DNA of 30,034 nucleotides from CAVSPO01 sp963730005. GTDB taxonomy: Bacteria > Actinomycetota > Actinomycetes > Propionibacteriales > Propionibacteriaceae. Shown one piece after another: positions 1 through 7,268 of this stretch. The translations under genes and the position numbers were made by a program. How positions within the stretch are numbered: the first letter of the stretch is position 1; every line of letters starts with the position of its first letter. The notes under the pieces are model-generated. The model was not told the DNA's origin. It worked only from the letters and a program-made list of their open reading frames with translations, and searched no databases. The stretch covers positions 1-30,034 of the forward strand of contig CAVSPO010000033.1 of NCBI GenBank assembly GCA_963730005.1. Direction: 5' to 3'.

Positions 1-2564
1 CGGGGCTCGGCGGTCAGCGGGTCCAGCGGCCACGGGTGTTTGGCGTAGCGGCCGCGGTTCTCGGCACGCACCTGCTGGTAGGCGTTGGCCCAGAAGCTGG
101 CCAGGTCGTCGGTGACGGCCAGCGGCCGCCGAGCGGGGCTGAGCAGGTGCAGCAGCACCGGGACGCGGCCGTCGCACAGCCGCGGGGTCGCCGTCGCGCC
201 GAAGCACTCCTGCAGCTTGACCGCCAGCACCGGGCGCGCAGCCGGGTCGTCCACCGGCGGGTAGTCGACGCGGATCAGGGAGCCGGTGGGCACCTCGATT
301 CGTTCGGGCATCAGCTCGTCCAGCCGGCCGGCTTCGGGCCACGGCAGCAGCCGTCTCAGGGCAACCGTCAGCGACAGCCCGGCTGGGCTCTTTCCTCGCG
401 CCAGGGCGTCCAACTCCGGGCCGAGCCACTCGTCAGCCCGCTCCAACAGCGACGCGTCGTCCATGGCGGGCCAGGGGGCACCGAGGGTGCGGTGCAGCAG
501 CCCGAGCCGGCGACGCAACGTCTCCGCTGCCGGGCTCCACTCGAACATCCCCAGGCCGTCGCGGCGGAGGGCCTGCAGCACCGCCGCTCGGGCCTGGCCG
601 GCGCTCGGCCGCACCGGCGTCGAGGTCAGTTCGATGGCGCCCAGCGACGTGGTCCGTCGGGCGCTCACCCTGCCGTCGGCCCAGCTGGCGGCGTTGTCGT
701 CGTGGATCAGGCCCGCGCCGGCCTCGAGCGCCATCGCCTCACTGATCGGAACCGCGGCCCGGATGACGGCCCCGGAACCGTCTGCGGTGTGACCGCGCTC
801 CACCTGCGCCACAGCCAACCATTCGCATCCCCGCAAGGGTGAATGCGCATCAACCAGCGCGCCGGTTCCCGAGGCCAGCAGGAAGCTGCGGCCACCCGGC
901 TCACGTTGGTGGGCGATCCTGTCGGGGTGGGCCAACGCGACGATCAGCCCTACCGCCGCGTCGTCCCCCACGACCGGAGCCGGCGGACTCCCAGCAGCCG
1001 CACCGCTGGGCGCGCGTCGGCCGCGGACCAGACGCCCGAGCCGGTCGGCTTCCTGGCGCCACCGCCCGGACGAAGCCGCGGCCAGCCGCAACGCCCGCCA
1101 CAGCGCCACCAGTTCACCGCCCGGTGGGCGGTCGTCAAGGGCCATCATGGCGACGATCTGGCCGGCTCGGTCAGCCCCGAGCTGCGCGGCTCCCGCCAGC
1201 AACGCGCGAGCCAGCCGCGGGTCCGTGGGCACCGTCACCAACTCCCTTCCCCGCGCCGTGACCACCCCGTCCTCATCGACGGCGCCCAGCCCACGGAGCG
1301 TGCGCTCTGCGGCCTGGATGGCCAACGCGGGCGGCGGGTCCGGCAGGGCCAGCCCAACACCCCGGGGCGCACCCCAGCAGGCCATCACCAGGGCCGCCTC
1401 CGTCAGGTCGGCGGTCAGGATCTCGGGCGTCACCGCCTCCCGGAGCCGCGGCCAGTCGCTCTCGGGGAAGCAGCGCAGCGCACGTCCAGGGCCCAGCCGG
1501 GCCGCCCGGCCGGCTCGCTGCTCGGCCGAGGATCGGGCCTCGCTGATCGTCACCAGACCGGCCATCTGGCGGGCTGAGTCGTACCGAGGCTCCCGACTCA
1601 GCCCGGCGTCCACCACCAGCCGCACACCGGGCACGGTCAGCGACGACTCGGCCACTGCCGTGCTGACGATCACCTTGGGCGGGCCGCTGTCAGCGAGCGC
1701 AGCGTCCTGTTCGGACGGGCTGAGCCGACCGGACAGCGGAACGGCCTGCACACCACGATCCAGGAGCCGGGAAACCACCTGTTCGACCTCCCAGGCGCCG
1801 GGCAGGAACACCAGGGCGTTGCCGGTGGCGTCAGCGAAAGCGCTTGCCGTGACGGCGGCGACGTGGTCGAGGAAGCCGAAGGTGACACCGCGGGCATCGG
1901 TTCGCGCCACCCCGGGCGGGGCCGGGGCCCAGGTGATCTGCAGTGGGTGCAGCACCGACGGCACGCTCACCACTGGTGCGGCGCTGGAACCATCGCCCAG
2001 CAGGGCGGCCCAGCGGTCGGCGTCGATGGTTGCGGACATCACCACCACGGCCAGGTCGCCGCGCAGCTCGGCGACCTCCTTGACCATCGCGAAGGCCAGG
2101 TCGGCGTCCAGGTGCCGCTCGTGCACCTCGTCGAGGACGACCGCACCGACACCCGAAAGGTCGGGGTCGCCCAGCAATCGCCGCAGCAGCACGCCGGTGG
2201 TGACGAACTCCACCTGGGTGGCGGCCGACGTCCGTTGGTCGCCGCGCACCGTGAAACCCACCTGTGCCCCGAGCCGGGTGCCGGACAGCTGGGCCAACCG
2301 CCGGGCTGCCGCGCGGGCTGCGATCCGGCGCGGCTGGGTGACGATCACCCGACGAAGCTCCCTTGTCGGGGCTTGTTCACCAGGCGCAGCCAGGGCGCCT
2401 GCCGCCAGCCGGTTGGCCACCGCGGGTGGCACCAGCGTCGTCTTGCCGGTGCCCGGCGGCGCCTGGACGACGACGCGACCTCCGGCGTCCAGCGCGGCAT
2501 CCAGCGCCGGCAGCAGGTCGGCAACCGGCAGCCCGGCGCCGATCGTGGAAAGGTCGAAGGTCAC
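1..2564 (-). CDS. hrpB: ATP-dependent RNA helicase HrpB (3' end cut by window edge)
   Basis: DEAH/RHA-type ATP-dependent RNA helicase of the HrpB family. Reading the minus strand from a GTG at 2564 gives about 854 residues without a stop. Visible motifs are Walker A GTGKTT (about residues 38-43), motif Ia TQPRRIAARAAA (76-87), DEVHER (145-150), SATID (motif III) and QRAGRAAR (motif VI). The last residues in the window, KHPWPLDP, match the conserved HrpB C-terminus, so only some 10-20 residues should be missing. There is no ribosome site at usable spacing before the GTG. Instead a CATGAT hexamer lies exactly 6 nt upstream, as expected for a leaderless mRNA. The zupT-like gene lies 49 nt upstream on the same strand, so read-through is also possible. 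The cellular role of HrpB in actinobacteria is poorly defined. Confidence 0.93.
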   Translation of the reverse strand, partial: MTFDLSTIGAGLPVADLLPALDAALDAGGRVVVQAPPGTGKTTLVPPAVANRLAAGALAAPGEQAPTRELRRVIVTQPRRIAARAAARRLAQLSGTRLGAQVGFTVRGDQRTSAATQVEFVTTGVLLRRLLGDPDLSGVGAVVLDEVHERHLDADLAFAMVKEVAELRGDLAVVVMSATIDADRWAALLGDGSSAAPVVSVPSVLHPLQITWAPAPPGVARTDARGVTFGFLDHVAAVTASAFADATGNALVFLPGAWEVEQVVSRLLDRGVQAVPLSGRLSPSEQDAALADSGPPKVIVSTAVAESSLTVPGVRLVVDAGLSREPRYDSARQMAGLVTISEARSSAEQRAGRAARLGPGRALRCFPESDWPRLREAVTPEILTADLTEAALVMACWGAPRGVGLALPDPPPALAIQAAERTLRGLGAVDEDGVVTARGRELVTVPTDPRLARALLAGAAQLGADRAGQIVAMMALDDRPPGGELVALWRALRLAAASSGRWRQEADRLGRLVRGRRAPSGAAAGSPPAPVVGDDAAVGLIVALAHPDRIAHQREPGGRSFLLASGTGALVDAHSPLRGCEWLAVAQVERGHTADGSGAVIRAAVPISEAMALEAGAGLIHDDNAASWADGRVSARRTTSLGAIELTSTPVRPSAGQARAAVLQALRRDGLGMFEWSPAAETLRRRLGLLHRTLGAPWPAMDDASLLERADEWLGPELDALARGKSPAGLSLTVALRRLLPWPEAGRLDELMPERIEVPTGSLIRVDYPPVDDPAARPVLAVKLQECFGATATPRLCDGRVPVLLHLLSPARRPLAVTDDLASFWANAYQQVRAENRGRYAKHPWPLDPLTAEP

Positions 2565-2576
2565 CTCTCCATCATG
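2565..2576 (-). promoter_or_regulatory. Candidate leaderless promoter -10 of hrpB
   Basis: On the minus strand, CATGAT (2571-2576) is followed by the 6 nt GGAGAG and then the GTG start. The GGAGAG itself is too close to the GTG to act as a normal ribosome site. The spacing fits a transcript that begins at the start codon. The same GGAGAG-GTG junction precedes the glucanotransferase gene at 24558. Confidence 0.45.
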
Positions 2577-2613
2577 GCTCAGGCCTGCTCGGCGCAACCG
2601 CGCGCAGACACCG

Positions 2614-3432
2614 TCAGATGAACAGCACCAGGCTGACGGCCATCACGGCCATCCCCGCGACCAGGCCGTAGATGGCCAGGTGGTGTTCACCGAACTGCTC
2701 GGCGGTGGGCAGCAGTTCGTCCAGCGAGATGAACACCATGATGCCGGCCACCCCGGCCAGCACCACCCCCATCAGGGTGTCGCTCAGGAAGGGGCGCAGC
2801 AGCAGGTAGCCGATCAGCGCTCCCGCCGGCTCGGCCAGCCCGGACAGGAAGGCGTACCAGAACGCCTTGGCGCGGCTGCCGGTCGCGGCCCGGATGGGCA
2901 GGGCGACGGCGATGCCTTCGGGCATGTTGTGGATCGAGATGGCCACCGCGATGGGAATGCCGAGCTTGGGGTCCTCCAGGGCGGAGATGAAGGTGGCGAA
3001 CCCTTCAGGGAAGTTGTGGATGGCCAGTGCCACCGCGGTCATCAGCCCGGTGCGCATCAGCCGTGCCTTGGCGGGGTCTGCGTCCTCCTGAGCCACCTCG
3101 TGGGGGTTCAGGTCTTCGGGCACCAAGTGGTCGATGACGGCGATCAGCGCGATGCCACCGAAGAAGCCTGCCACGGCGACCCAGGACCCGGTGACGCGGC
3201 CCAGCGCCCCGGTGAGGGTCGCCTGCGCGGTGGACATCAGCTCGATCATCGCCACGTAGATCATCACGCCGGCCGAAAATCCCAGGCTGGCGGCCAGGAA
3301 CCGCGCCGAGACCTTGCCCACTGCAAGCACGATGGCGGCGCCGATGCCGGTCGCCAGACCGGCAATCAGCGTCAATCCGATGGCGAACAGCAGACCAGAA
3401 ATGGTGATCCCCCACACTCGAAGCGGTTCCAC
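2614..3432 (-). CDS. zupT: ZupT-like ZIP family divalent metal transporter
   Basis: Inner-membrane ZIP family transporter of 272 residues, expected to import Zn2+ and related divalent metals (E. coli ZupT is similar in length). About eight hydrophobic segments are visible. The two family signatures are HNFPEG (residues 139-144, in segment IV) and HNMPEG (168-173, in segment V), which line the metal path. A short acidic loop (PEDLNPHEVAQEDADP, about 105-120) separates the two halves. The first codon is GTG at 3432; a second GTG at 3417 is an alternative and neither has a strong ribosome site. The gene lies 49 nt upstream of hrpB on the same strand. Zinc versus manganese or iron preference cannot be read from the sequence, and no Zur- or MntR-like operator stood out upstream. 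Confidence 0.9.
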   Translation of the reverse strand: MEPLRVWGITISGLLFAIGLTLIAGLATGIGAAIVLAVGKVSARFLAASLGFSAGVMIYVAMIELMSTAQATLTGALGRVTGSWVAVAGFFGGIALIAVIDHLVPEDLNPHEVAQEDADPAKARLMRTGLMTAVALAIHNFPEGFATFISALEDPKLGIPIAVAISIHNMPEGIAVALPIRAATGSRAKAFWYAFLSGLAEPAGALIGYLLLRPFLSDTLMGVVLAGVAGIMVFISLDELLPTAEQFGEHHLAIYGLVAGMAVMAVSLVLFI

Positions 3433-3474
3433 CCTGCCACAGCGCGAGTCCGCGCGGCAGTCCGGGACGGGAAA

Positions 3475-3500
3475 GGAATGCCGGCAACCGCTCCCGCGTT
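3475..3500 (+). promoter_or_regulatory. SigH/SigR-type promoter of the cupin gene
   Basis: GGAAT (3475-3479), an 18-nt spacer and GTT (3498-3500) match the GGAAT-N18-GTT pattern of the thiol-stress sigma factors SigR (Streptomyces) and SigH (Mycobacterium). Transcription would start near 3507, giving a 5' UTR of about 56 nt before the ATG at 3563. The same motif with the same spacer precedes the pirin and HtrA genes. Confidence 0.6.
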
Positions 3501-3562
3501 GTACGGGCGTATCGGTAGCGTTCAGGTGAACGCCCCCACAGATCTTCGAGGAAGGGACTCAC

Positions 3563-4021
3563 ATGAGTGTCAAGGACATCGGCCCGAAGCCGTTCGTGCT
3601 CGACCTGGAGAAGGAGACCGTCAAGAACAAGAACTACCGAACGGTTGCGTGGACCGGAAAGTACCTCCAGATGACCTTGATGTCCATCCCGGTCGGTGGG
3701 GACATCGGCCTCGAGGTGCACCCTGACACCGACCAGTTCATCCGTCTGGACGCCGGCAAGGGCAAGGTGCAGATGGGCAAGACCAAGAAGAAGCTCGACT
3801 TCGAGCAGGACGTCGAGGACGGCTTCGCTCTCTTCGTGCCGGCCGGCATGTGGCACAACGTCACCAACGTCGGTGACGAGCCGATGCAGGTCTACGCGAT
3901 CTACGCTCCCTCCCACCACGCAGCGGGCAAGGTCCACAAGACCCAGGAAGCTGCCGAGGCAGACGAGAAGGCCGGCAACGACGAGCCGCCGGAGTGGACC
4001 GTCCAGCCTGAGGCCCAGTAG
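3563..4021 (+). CDS. Cupin domain protein
   Basis: Small single-domain cupin of 152 residues, probably cytoplasmic. The barrel spans roughly residues 25-115. It includes a first metal-site-like stretch around GGDIGLEVHPDTDQFIRL and the second motif region FVPAGMWHNVTN, whose PAGMWH is typical of the family. The C-terminal 30 residues are charged and look disordered. The ATG at 3563 has a good purine-rich ribosome site (GAGGAAGGG, ending about 6 nt upstream). A SigH/SigR-type promoter lies about 60 nt further up, which suggests induction by thiol or oxidative stress. The enzymatic activity, if any, is unknown: many cupins of this size are annotated only by fold. The 3' end runs into a 13-bp tandem repeat that contains the stop codon. 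Confidence 0.88.
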   Translation: MSVKDIGPKPFVLDLEKETVKNKNYRTVAWTGKYLQMTLMSIPVGGDIGLEVHPDTDQFIRLDAGKGKVQMGKTKKKLDFEQDVEDGFALFVPAGMWHNVTNVGDEPMQVYAIYAPSHHAAGKVHKTQEAAEADEKAGNDEPPEWTVQPEAQ

Positions 4022-4049
4022 TCAGGCCCAGTAGTCAGGCCCAGCAGTC
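4011..4049 (+). repeat. Three tandem 13-bp repeats over the cupin stop codon
   Basis: The unit AGGCCCAGTAGTC occurs at 4011-4023 and 4024-4036, and with one change at 4037-4049. The first copy contains the TAG stop of the cupin gene. The copies look like slippage duplications of the gene end. The nearby CCCTGGCCAGGG palindrome at 4054-4065 may contribute to termination. Confidence 0.75.
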
Positions 4050-4087
4050 AGCTGCCCTGGCCAGGGCCCTTTCTGAAACAAGGCTGC

Positions 4088-4110
4088 GATCCCGTCAGAA
4101 CGACGGGATC
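4088..4110 (-). terminator. Hairpin across the 3' end of the GDT1-like gene
   Basis: GATCCCGTC (4088-4096) and GACGGGATC (4102-4110) form a perfect 9-bp stem with a 5-nt loop. On the minus strand the stem overlaps the stop codon of the GDT1-like gene and is followed by GCAGCCTTGTTTC, so it could end that transcript. It also lies downstream of the convergent cupin gene and may serve both strands. Confidence 0.45.
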
Positions 4111-4679
4111 CAGCCCAGGCCCTGGCCCAGCATCCAGGCACCGAAAAGGGCGAAGATGACGGCGGCGCCGATCTTCACGGTTCGTTCCGGCAAGTGCTTG
4201 CCCAGCGCGCTGCCTGCGACGATGGCCAGCGCGTCCGCGAGCACCATGCCCAGCGTGCTGCCGATCCAGGTGGCGAACCAGGCGTGGTCGGTGGCCAGCG
4301 CAATGGTCATCAGCATGGTCTTGTCGCCCAGTTCGGCAAGGAAGAACGCCACGCCGACGGCCACAATGGCGGCCCCCCTGCTCTGCTGCGCCTTGTGGGC
4401 CTCGTCGTCGGTCAACTCGTCGCCGCGCAGTGTCCAGGCCGCGAAAGCGAAGAAGGCAACGCCCGAGAGCAACTGGATGTAACGCTGGCTGCCCGCGAAG
4501 TCGCCGATGAACCCGCCGATCGCCACCGAGGCCAGGTGCACGATCGCGGTGGCCAGGGTGATGCCGATCAGCACGTCGCGGGCGCGGTAGCGGGTGGCGA
4601 AAGTGAGAGCCATCAACTGGCTCTTGTCGCCGAGCTCGGCGATGAAGACGAGCGCAACGCTGATCCAGAACGAGTCCAT
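4095..4679 (-). CDS. TMEM165/GDT1 family cation exporter (UPF0016)
   Basis: Integral membrane protein of 194 residues with six to seven hydrophobic segments. It is built as two inverted halves, each carrying the family signature E-x-G-D-K-[ST]: ELGDKS at residues 15-20 and ELGDKT at 116-121. Members move Mn2+ or Ca2+ out of the cytoplasm by exchange; the bacterial relative MneA is a manganese exporter. The charged loop RGDELTDDEAHKAQQSRG (about 85-102) links the halves. The start ATG at 4679 has an excellent ribosome site (GGGGGAG, 4 nt away). The leader contains a yybP-ykoY type manganese riboswitch, which fits a role in manganese detoxification, probably balancing uptake by importers such as the ZIP protein nearby. 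No symbol is assigned because several names are used for the family. Confidence 0.93.
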   Translation of the reverse strand: MDSFWISVALVFIAELGDKSQLMALTFATRYRARDVLIGITLATAIVHLASVAIGGFIGDFAGSQRYIQLLSGVAFFAFAAWTLRGDELTDDEAHKAQQSRGAAIVAVGVAFFLAELGDKTMLMTIALATDHAWFATWIGSTLGMVLADALAIVAGSALGKHLPERTVKIGAAVIFALFGAWMLGQGLGWIPSF

Positions 4680-4718
4680 GTGTTTCTCCCCCGGTGACCG
4701 TCGTCGGCGCCGTCAGGA

Positions 4719-4848
4719 GCCTTCGACCGGCACACCCCGATGACGTGGCCAATGGTCGAAAGTCTCGTCCGCCACCACGCGGTGGCCGGGGCACCGGGCC
4801 CGTCAGGGCCAGCATGTCGACGCTCCAGTTGAGGACTACTCCCTCTCG
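4719..4848 (-). ncRNA. yybP-ykoY manganese riboswitch (aptamer 4848-4757 plus switching hairpin)
   Basis: On the minus strand the leader has the class hallmarks. P1 is formed by CGAGAG (4848-4843) and CTTTCG (4762-4757). It is followed at once by GGGAGTAG and, before P1 closes, preceded by GACGAGA. A central region contains GCGTCGACATGCTGG and CGGGCCCGG. Just after the aptamer, GGTCGAAGG (4728-4720) is complementary over 9 bp to CTTTCGACC (4762-4754). It would therefore compete with P1, a ready-made on/off switch. The GDT1 ribosome site lies about 30 nt downstream of this hairpin, so control of translation or of early termination are both possible. Identification rests on pattern and gene context; no covariance model was run. 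Confidence 0.85.
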
Positions 4849-4897
4849 GCGCGTCATCCTAGGACGACGCTGAGCGCGCACCGAAATCGTCCCGACG

Positions 4898-5587
4898 TCA
4901 CGCCACTGCGAGCAGGATCGCCACCCAGTGGCAGACGGCACCAACGACTGTGCCGGCGTGGAAGATCTCGTGGAAGCCGAACCATTCCGGGTTGGGGTTG
5001 GGCCGCTTGAGGGCGTAGACGACCGCGCCGGCAGAGTAGGCCACCCCGCCGATGACGATCAGGCTGACCACCGCCGGCCCACCCGCGGCCCAGAAGCTGG
5101 GCAACCAGAAGATCGCCACCCAGCCCATCACGATGTACAGCGCGACGTAGAGCCAGCGAGGCGCCCCCAACCAGAACGTCCGGAACGCCACCTCGGCCAC
5201 CGCACAACCCCAGATCACGCTGAGCAGGACGACCCGGGAGTTGCCGGTGAGCAGTGCGAGGGCGAGCGGGGTGTAGGTGCCGGCGATGAAGATGGCGATG
5301 TTCGAGTGGTCAATGCGGCGCATCACCGCCGTGACGCGTTCGTTCCAGGTGCCGCGGTGATAGACCGCAGAGTGGCCGAACAGCATCAGTGCGGTGAGCG
5401 TCCAGACCGCACAGCCGAAGCGAAGCAGAGGGGTGTCGGCCACCACCATCGTGGTCAGCCCGGCAATCAGCATGATCGGGGCGCTGACCAGGTGCAGCAG
5501 GCCGCGCAACCGGGGCTTCACCGGATGACCGGCGCCGGCCGAAGCGACCGACTCGCGGATTGCCATGGTGGGCGAACTGGAGTTCAT
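4898..5587 (-). CDS. Hemolysin III / PAQR family membrane protein
   Basis: Seven-helix membrane protein of 229 residues of the hemolysin III (YqfA/PAQR) family. Family-conserved polar residues are visible: HSAVYHR (segment II end), RRIDHSNI (the conserved D and H) and the C-terminal HEIFHAGTVVGAVCHW with the HxxxH metal site. PAQR proteins are suspected metal-dependent membrane hydrolases; the bacterial role is unknown and haemolysis is usually not demonstrated. I chose ATG 5587 because the open frame further upstream (to 5686) encodes a serine/alanine-rich stretch that overlaps the promoter region. A perfect inverted repeat begins one base upstream of this ATG, and a TAACGT hexamer lies 7 nt before it, so the mRNA may be leaderless and repressed at this site. 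Confidence 0.88.
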   Translation of the reverse strand: MNSSSPTMAIRESVASAGAGHPVKPRLRGLLHLVSAPIMLIAGLTTMVVADTPLLRFGCAVWTLTALMLFGHSAVYHRGTWNERVTAVMRRIDHSNIAIFIAGTYTPLALALLTGNSRVVLLSVIWGCAVAEVAFRTFWLGAPRWLYVALYIVMGWVAIFWLPSFWAAGGPAVVSLIVIGGVAYSAGAVVYALKRPNPNPEWFGFHEIFHAGTVVGAVCHWVAILLAVA

Positions 5588-5611
5588 GCTACCTACGTTA
5601 GCGTAGGTAGC
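5588..5611. promoter_or_regulatory. Perfect 10+10 bp inverted repeat (operator) at the hemolysin III gene start
   Basis: Arms GCTACCTACG (5588-5597) and CGTAGGTAGC (5602-5611) are perfectly complementary around TTAG. The site abuts the start codon at 5587 and covers the possible -10 hexamer TAACGT (minus strand, 5600-5595). The size and symmetry suggest a dimeric TetR- or similar-type repressor. No regulator gene is present in the window, so the cognate protein is unknown. Confidence 0.65.
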
Positions 5612-5695
5612 GCTGGCTTGGGCAAACGGGCTGGTGCGCCTGGTCATGGCGGACGCTCTGCATGGACTCTCGGCGGACGATTCCACGCGCAGCGC

Positions 5696-5944
5696 TCAGC
5701 CCAGCTGCGCCAACCGGGCGGCGACTGCCGGGCCGCTCGGGTTGGTCAGCGTCGAGCCGTCGCTGAAGACGACGGTGGGCACAGTGCGGTTGCCGTTGTT
5801 CAGGCTCTGCACGATCTGCGCTGCCGCTGCGTCGGCGTCGATGTCGATCTCGGTGAACTCCAGCCCCAGCTCACCGAGCTGCCGCTTGAGCGCCCGGCAA
5901 TAGGGACACCAGCTCGTCGTGTAGACGGTGAGTTCGCTGCTCAT
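5696..5944 (-). CDS. mrx1: Mycoredoxin / glutaredoxin-like protein
   Basis: Cytoplasmic thiol-disulfide oxidoreductase of 82 residues with one glutaredoxin fold. The N-terminal strand is followed by YTTSWCPYCRALK (CPYC active site, residues 12-15). The conserved TVPTV cis-proline loop and the SDGSTLTNPS stretch are very close to mycobacterial mycoredoxin-1. Mycoredoxins remove mycothiol from proteins in actinobacteria, using mycothiol as the glutathione substitute. The active site here is CPYC, where the M. tuberculosis protein has CGYC. ATG 5944 is preferred, but the GTG directly before it (5947) could also start. Only a GGGG run lies upstream, and CAAGAT sits 6 nt before the ATG, so a leaderless start is possible. 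The downstream hemolysin III gene follows after about 110 nt. Confidence 0.9.
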   Translation of the reverse strand: MSSELTVYTTSWCPYCRALKRQLGELGLEFTEIDIDADAAAAQIVQSLNNGNRTVPTVVFSDGSTLTNPSGPAVAARLAQLG

Positions 5945-6055
5945 CACCCCATCTTGCCCCAGCGCACGCAGATGGTGGCGTTTCGGTGCGCCGCAGCTGA
6001 GCGGTTACCATGAAAATGAGCGGTGCGCCCCAGTTGTTGCCCACAAGGAGAATCT

Positions 6056-7096
6056 GTGCACGTCCCTGCCGGCCAGTCCAACCCACTGCTGTCGATCGTG
6101 GTTCCCAGCTACAACTCGCAGGACTACCTGCATCGGTGTCTGGACTCCATGCTGCCAGCGCACCCTGAGGTCGAGGTGATCGTCGTCAATGACGGTTCGA
6201 CCGACAACACTGCCGCCGTCGCCGAGCGCTACGCCCGAGAACACCCTAGCCGGTTTACCGTCATCAACAAGCCGAACGGCGGCCACGGCTCGGGCATCAA
6301 CACCGGCTTGCAGCACGCCCGCGGCGAGTACTTCAAGGTCGTCGACAGCGACGACTGGCTGAACACCAACGCCTTCCAGTCGATGGTCAACGGGCTGCGG
6401 GGCTTGCCGGATGGCCAACAGCCCGACCTGGTGGTCACCAACTTCGTCTACGACAAGCAGGGCAAGCGCCGCAAGCACACGATGAGCTACGGCAATGTCT
6501 TCTCGCCCGGGGAAACCATCACCTGGGGCCAGACCCAGCCGTTCCGGCCGTCTCAGTACCTGCTGATGCACGCCCTGACCTACCGCACCGCGTTGCTGCG
6601 TGAGGTGGGCCTGGAGCTGCCCGAGCACACCTTCTACGTCGACAACCTGTACGCCTACCTGCCGATGCCCGCGGTTCGCACCGTGCACTACCTCGACCTC
6701 GACCTGTACCACTACCACATCGGGCGTCCCGACCAGTCGGTGAGTGAGTCGGTCATGGTCAAGCGGGCTGACCAGCAGCTCAAGGTGAACCGGCTGATGA
6801 TCGACAACCTGCCCAGCCCCGACAGCGAGCTGCCCGTCGAGCTGCGGAACTACATCGAGTCGTATCTCGGTGTCGTGACGGCCGTCTCGTCGCTGATCTG
6901 CATCCGCAGTGGCCAGCGCGAATACCTGAACAAGAAGACGGAGTTGTGGCGCGAGCTGCAGATGGCAGACCAGCGGACCTGGCGGCGGCTGCGCCACGCC
7001 CCCATCGGGCGGCTGGTGAACCTGCAGGGCAACGTGGGACGCCGGGGGACCCTGGCCGCCTACAAGATCGCCCGGGGAGTCTTCGGCTTCAACTGA
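6056..7096 (+). CDS. Family 2 glycosyltransferase
   Basis: GT-A fold glycosyltransferase of 346 residues. The nucleotide-sugar binding half is clear: LLSIVVPSYNSQDYL (11-25), VIVVNDGSTDNT (41-52), NGGHGSGINTGLQHARGEYFKVVDSDDW (74-101, with the DSDD metal-binding motif at 98-101). The C-terminal half is acceptor-specific and ends in a basic segment. It lacks a signal peptide and membrane helices, so it probably acts at the cytoplasmic face on cell-wall or capsular glycans, but donor and acceptor cannot be read. GTG 6056 is chosen because AAGGAG lies 5 nt before it; a longer frame to 6023 has no ribosome site. The gene stands alone, divergent from mycoredoxin, and ends at a large hairpin. Confidence 0.9.
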   Translation: MHVPAGQSNPLLSIVVPSYNSQDYLHRCLDSMLPAHPEVEVIVVNDGSTDNTAAVAERYAREHPSRFTVINKPNGGHGSGINTGLQHARGEYFKVVDSDDWLNTNAFQSMVNGLRGLPDGQQPDLVVTNFVYDKQGKRRKHTMSYGNVFSPGETITWGQTQPFRPSQYLLMHALTYRTALLREVGLELPEHTFYVDNLYAYLPMPAVRTVHYLDLDLYHYHIGRPDQSVSESVMVKRADQQLKVNRLMIDNLPSPDSELPVELRNYIESYLGVVTAVSSLICIRSGQREYLNKKTELWRELQMADQRTWRRLRHAPIGRLVNLQGNVGRRGTLAAYKIARGVFGFN

Positions 7097-7122
7097 GCGG
7101 CACTGCTCCGCCCCGGCACACA

Positions 7123-7177
7123 AAACCGGCGGCCCGGCGGGTCGGGGATCACTCCCCAGCCCAGCGGGCCGCCGTTT
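7123..7177 (+). terminator. Large hairpin terminator after the glycosyltransferase gene
   Basis: CGGCGGCCC (7127-7135) pairs perfectly with GGGCCGCCG (7166-7174). The stem is flanked by AAA and followed by TTT, and an inner GGGG/CCCC stem lies at 7144-7157. It sits between convergent genes and could work on both strands. Confidence 0.7.
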
Positions 7178-7248
7178 CGTACCAGCCCGGAGGGCTGCCG
7201 TTTCGTACCAGCCCGGAGGGCTGCCGTTTCGTACCAGCCCGGAGGGCT
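7171..7248. repeat. Three tandem perfect 26-bp repeats, each with a small hairpin
   Basis: Identical units at 7171-7196, 7197-7222 and 7223-7248 begin GCCGTTTCGTACCAGCCC. Each contains CAGCCC-GGA-GGGCTG, a 6-bp stem with a 3-nt loop. A fragment of a fourth unit starts at 7249. There are no spacers, so this is not a CRISPR array. The first unit overlaps the end of the preceding terminator stem. It may be a member of a dispersed intergenic repeat family or a local expansion of a terminator. Confidence 0.85.
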
Positions 7249-7268
7249 GCCGCTTGTATTCGTCGACC

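Noticed and set aside
1147..3726. Very long plus-strand open frame of 859 codons
   Set aside because: It is antisense to hrpB and zupT, is dominated by Ser/Ala/Arg/Thr, and lacks any recognisable motif; the minus strand carries clear helicase and ZIP signatures.
7171..7248. CRISPR array
   Set aside because: Repeats are directly adjacent with no spacers, and no cas genes are present.
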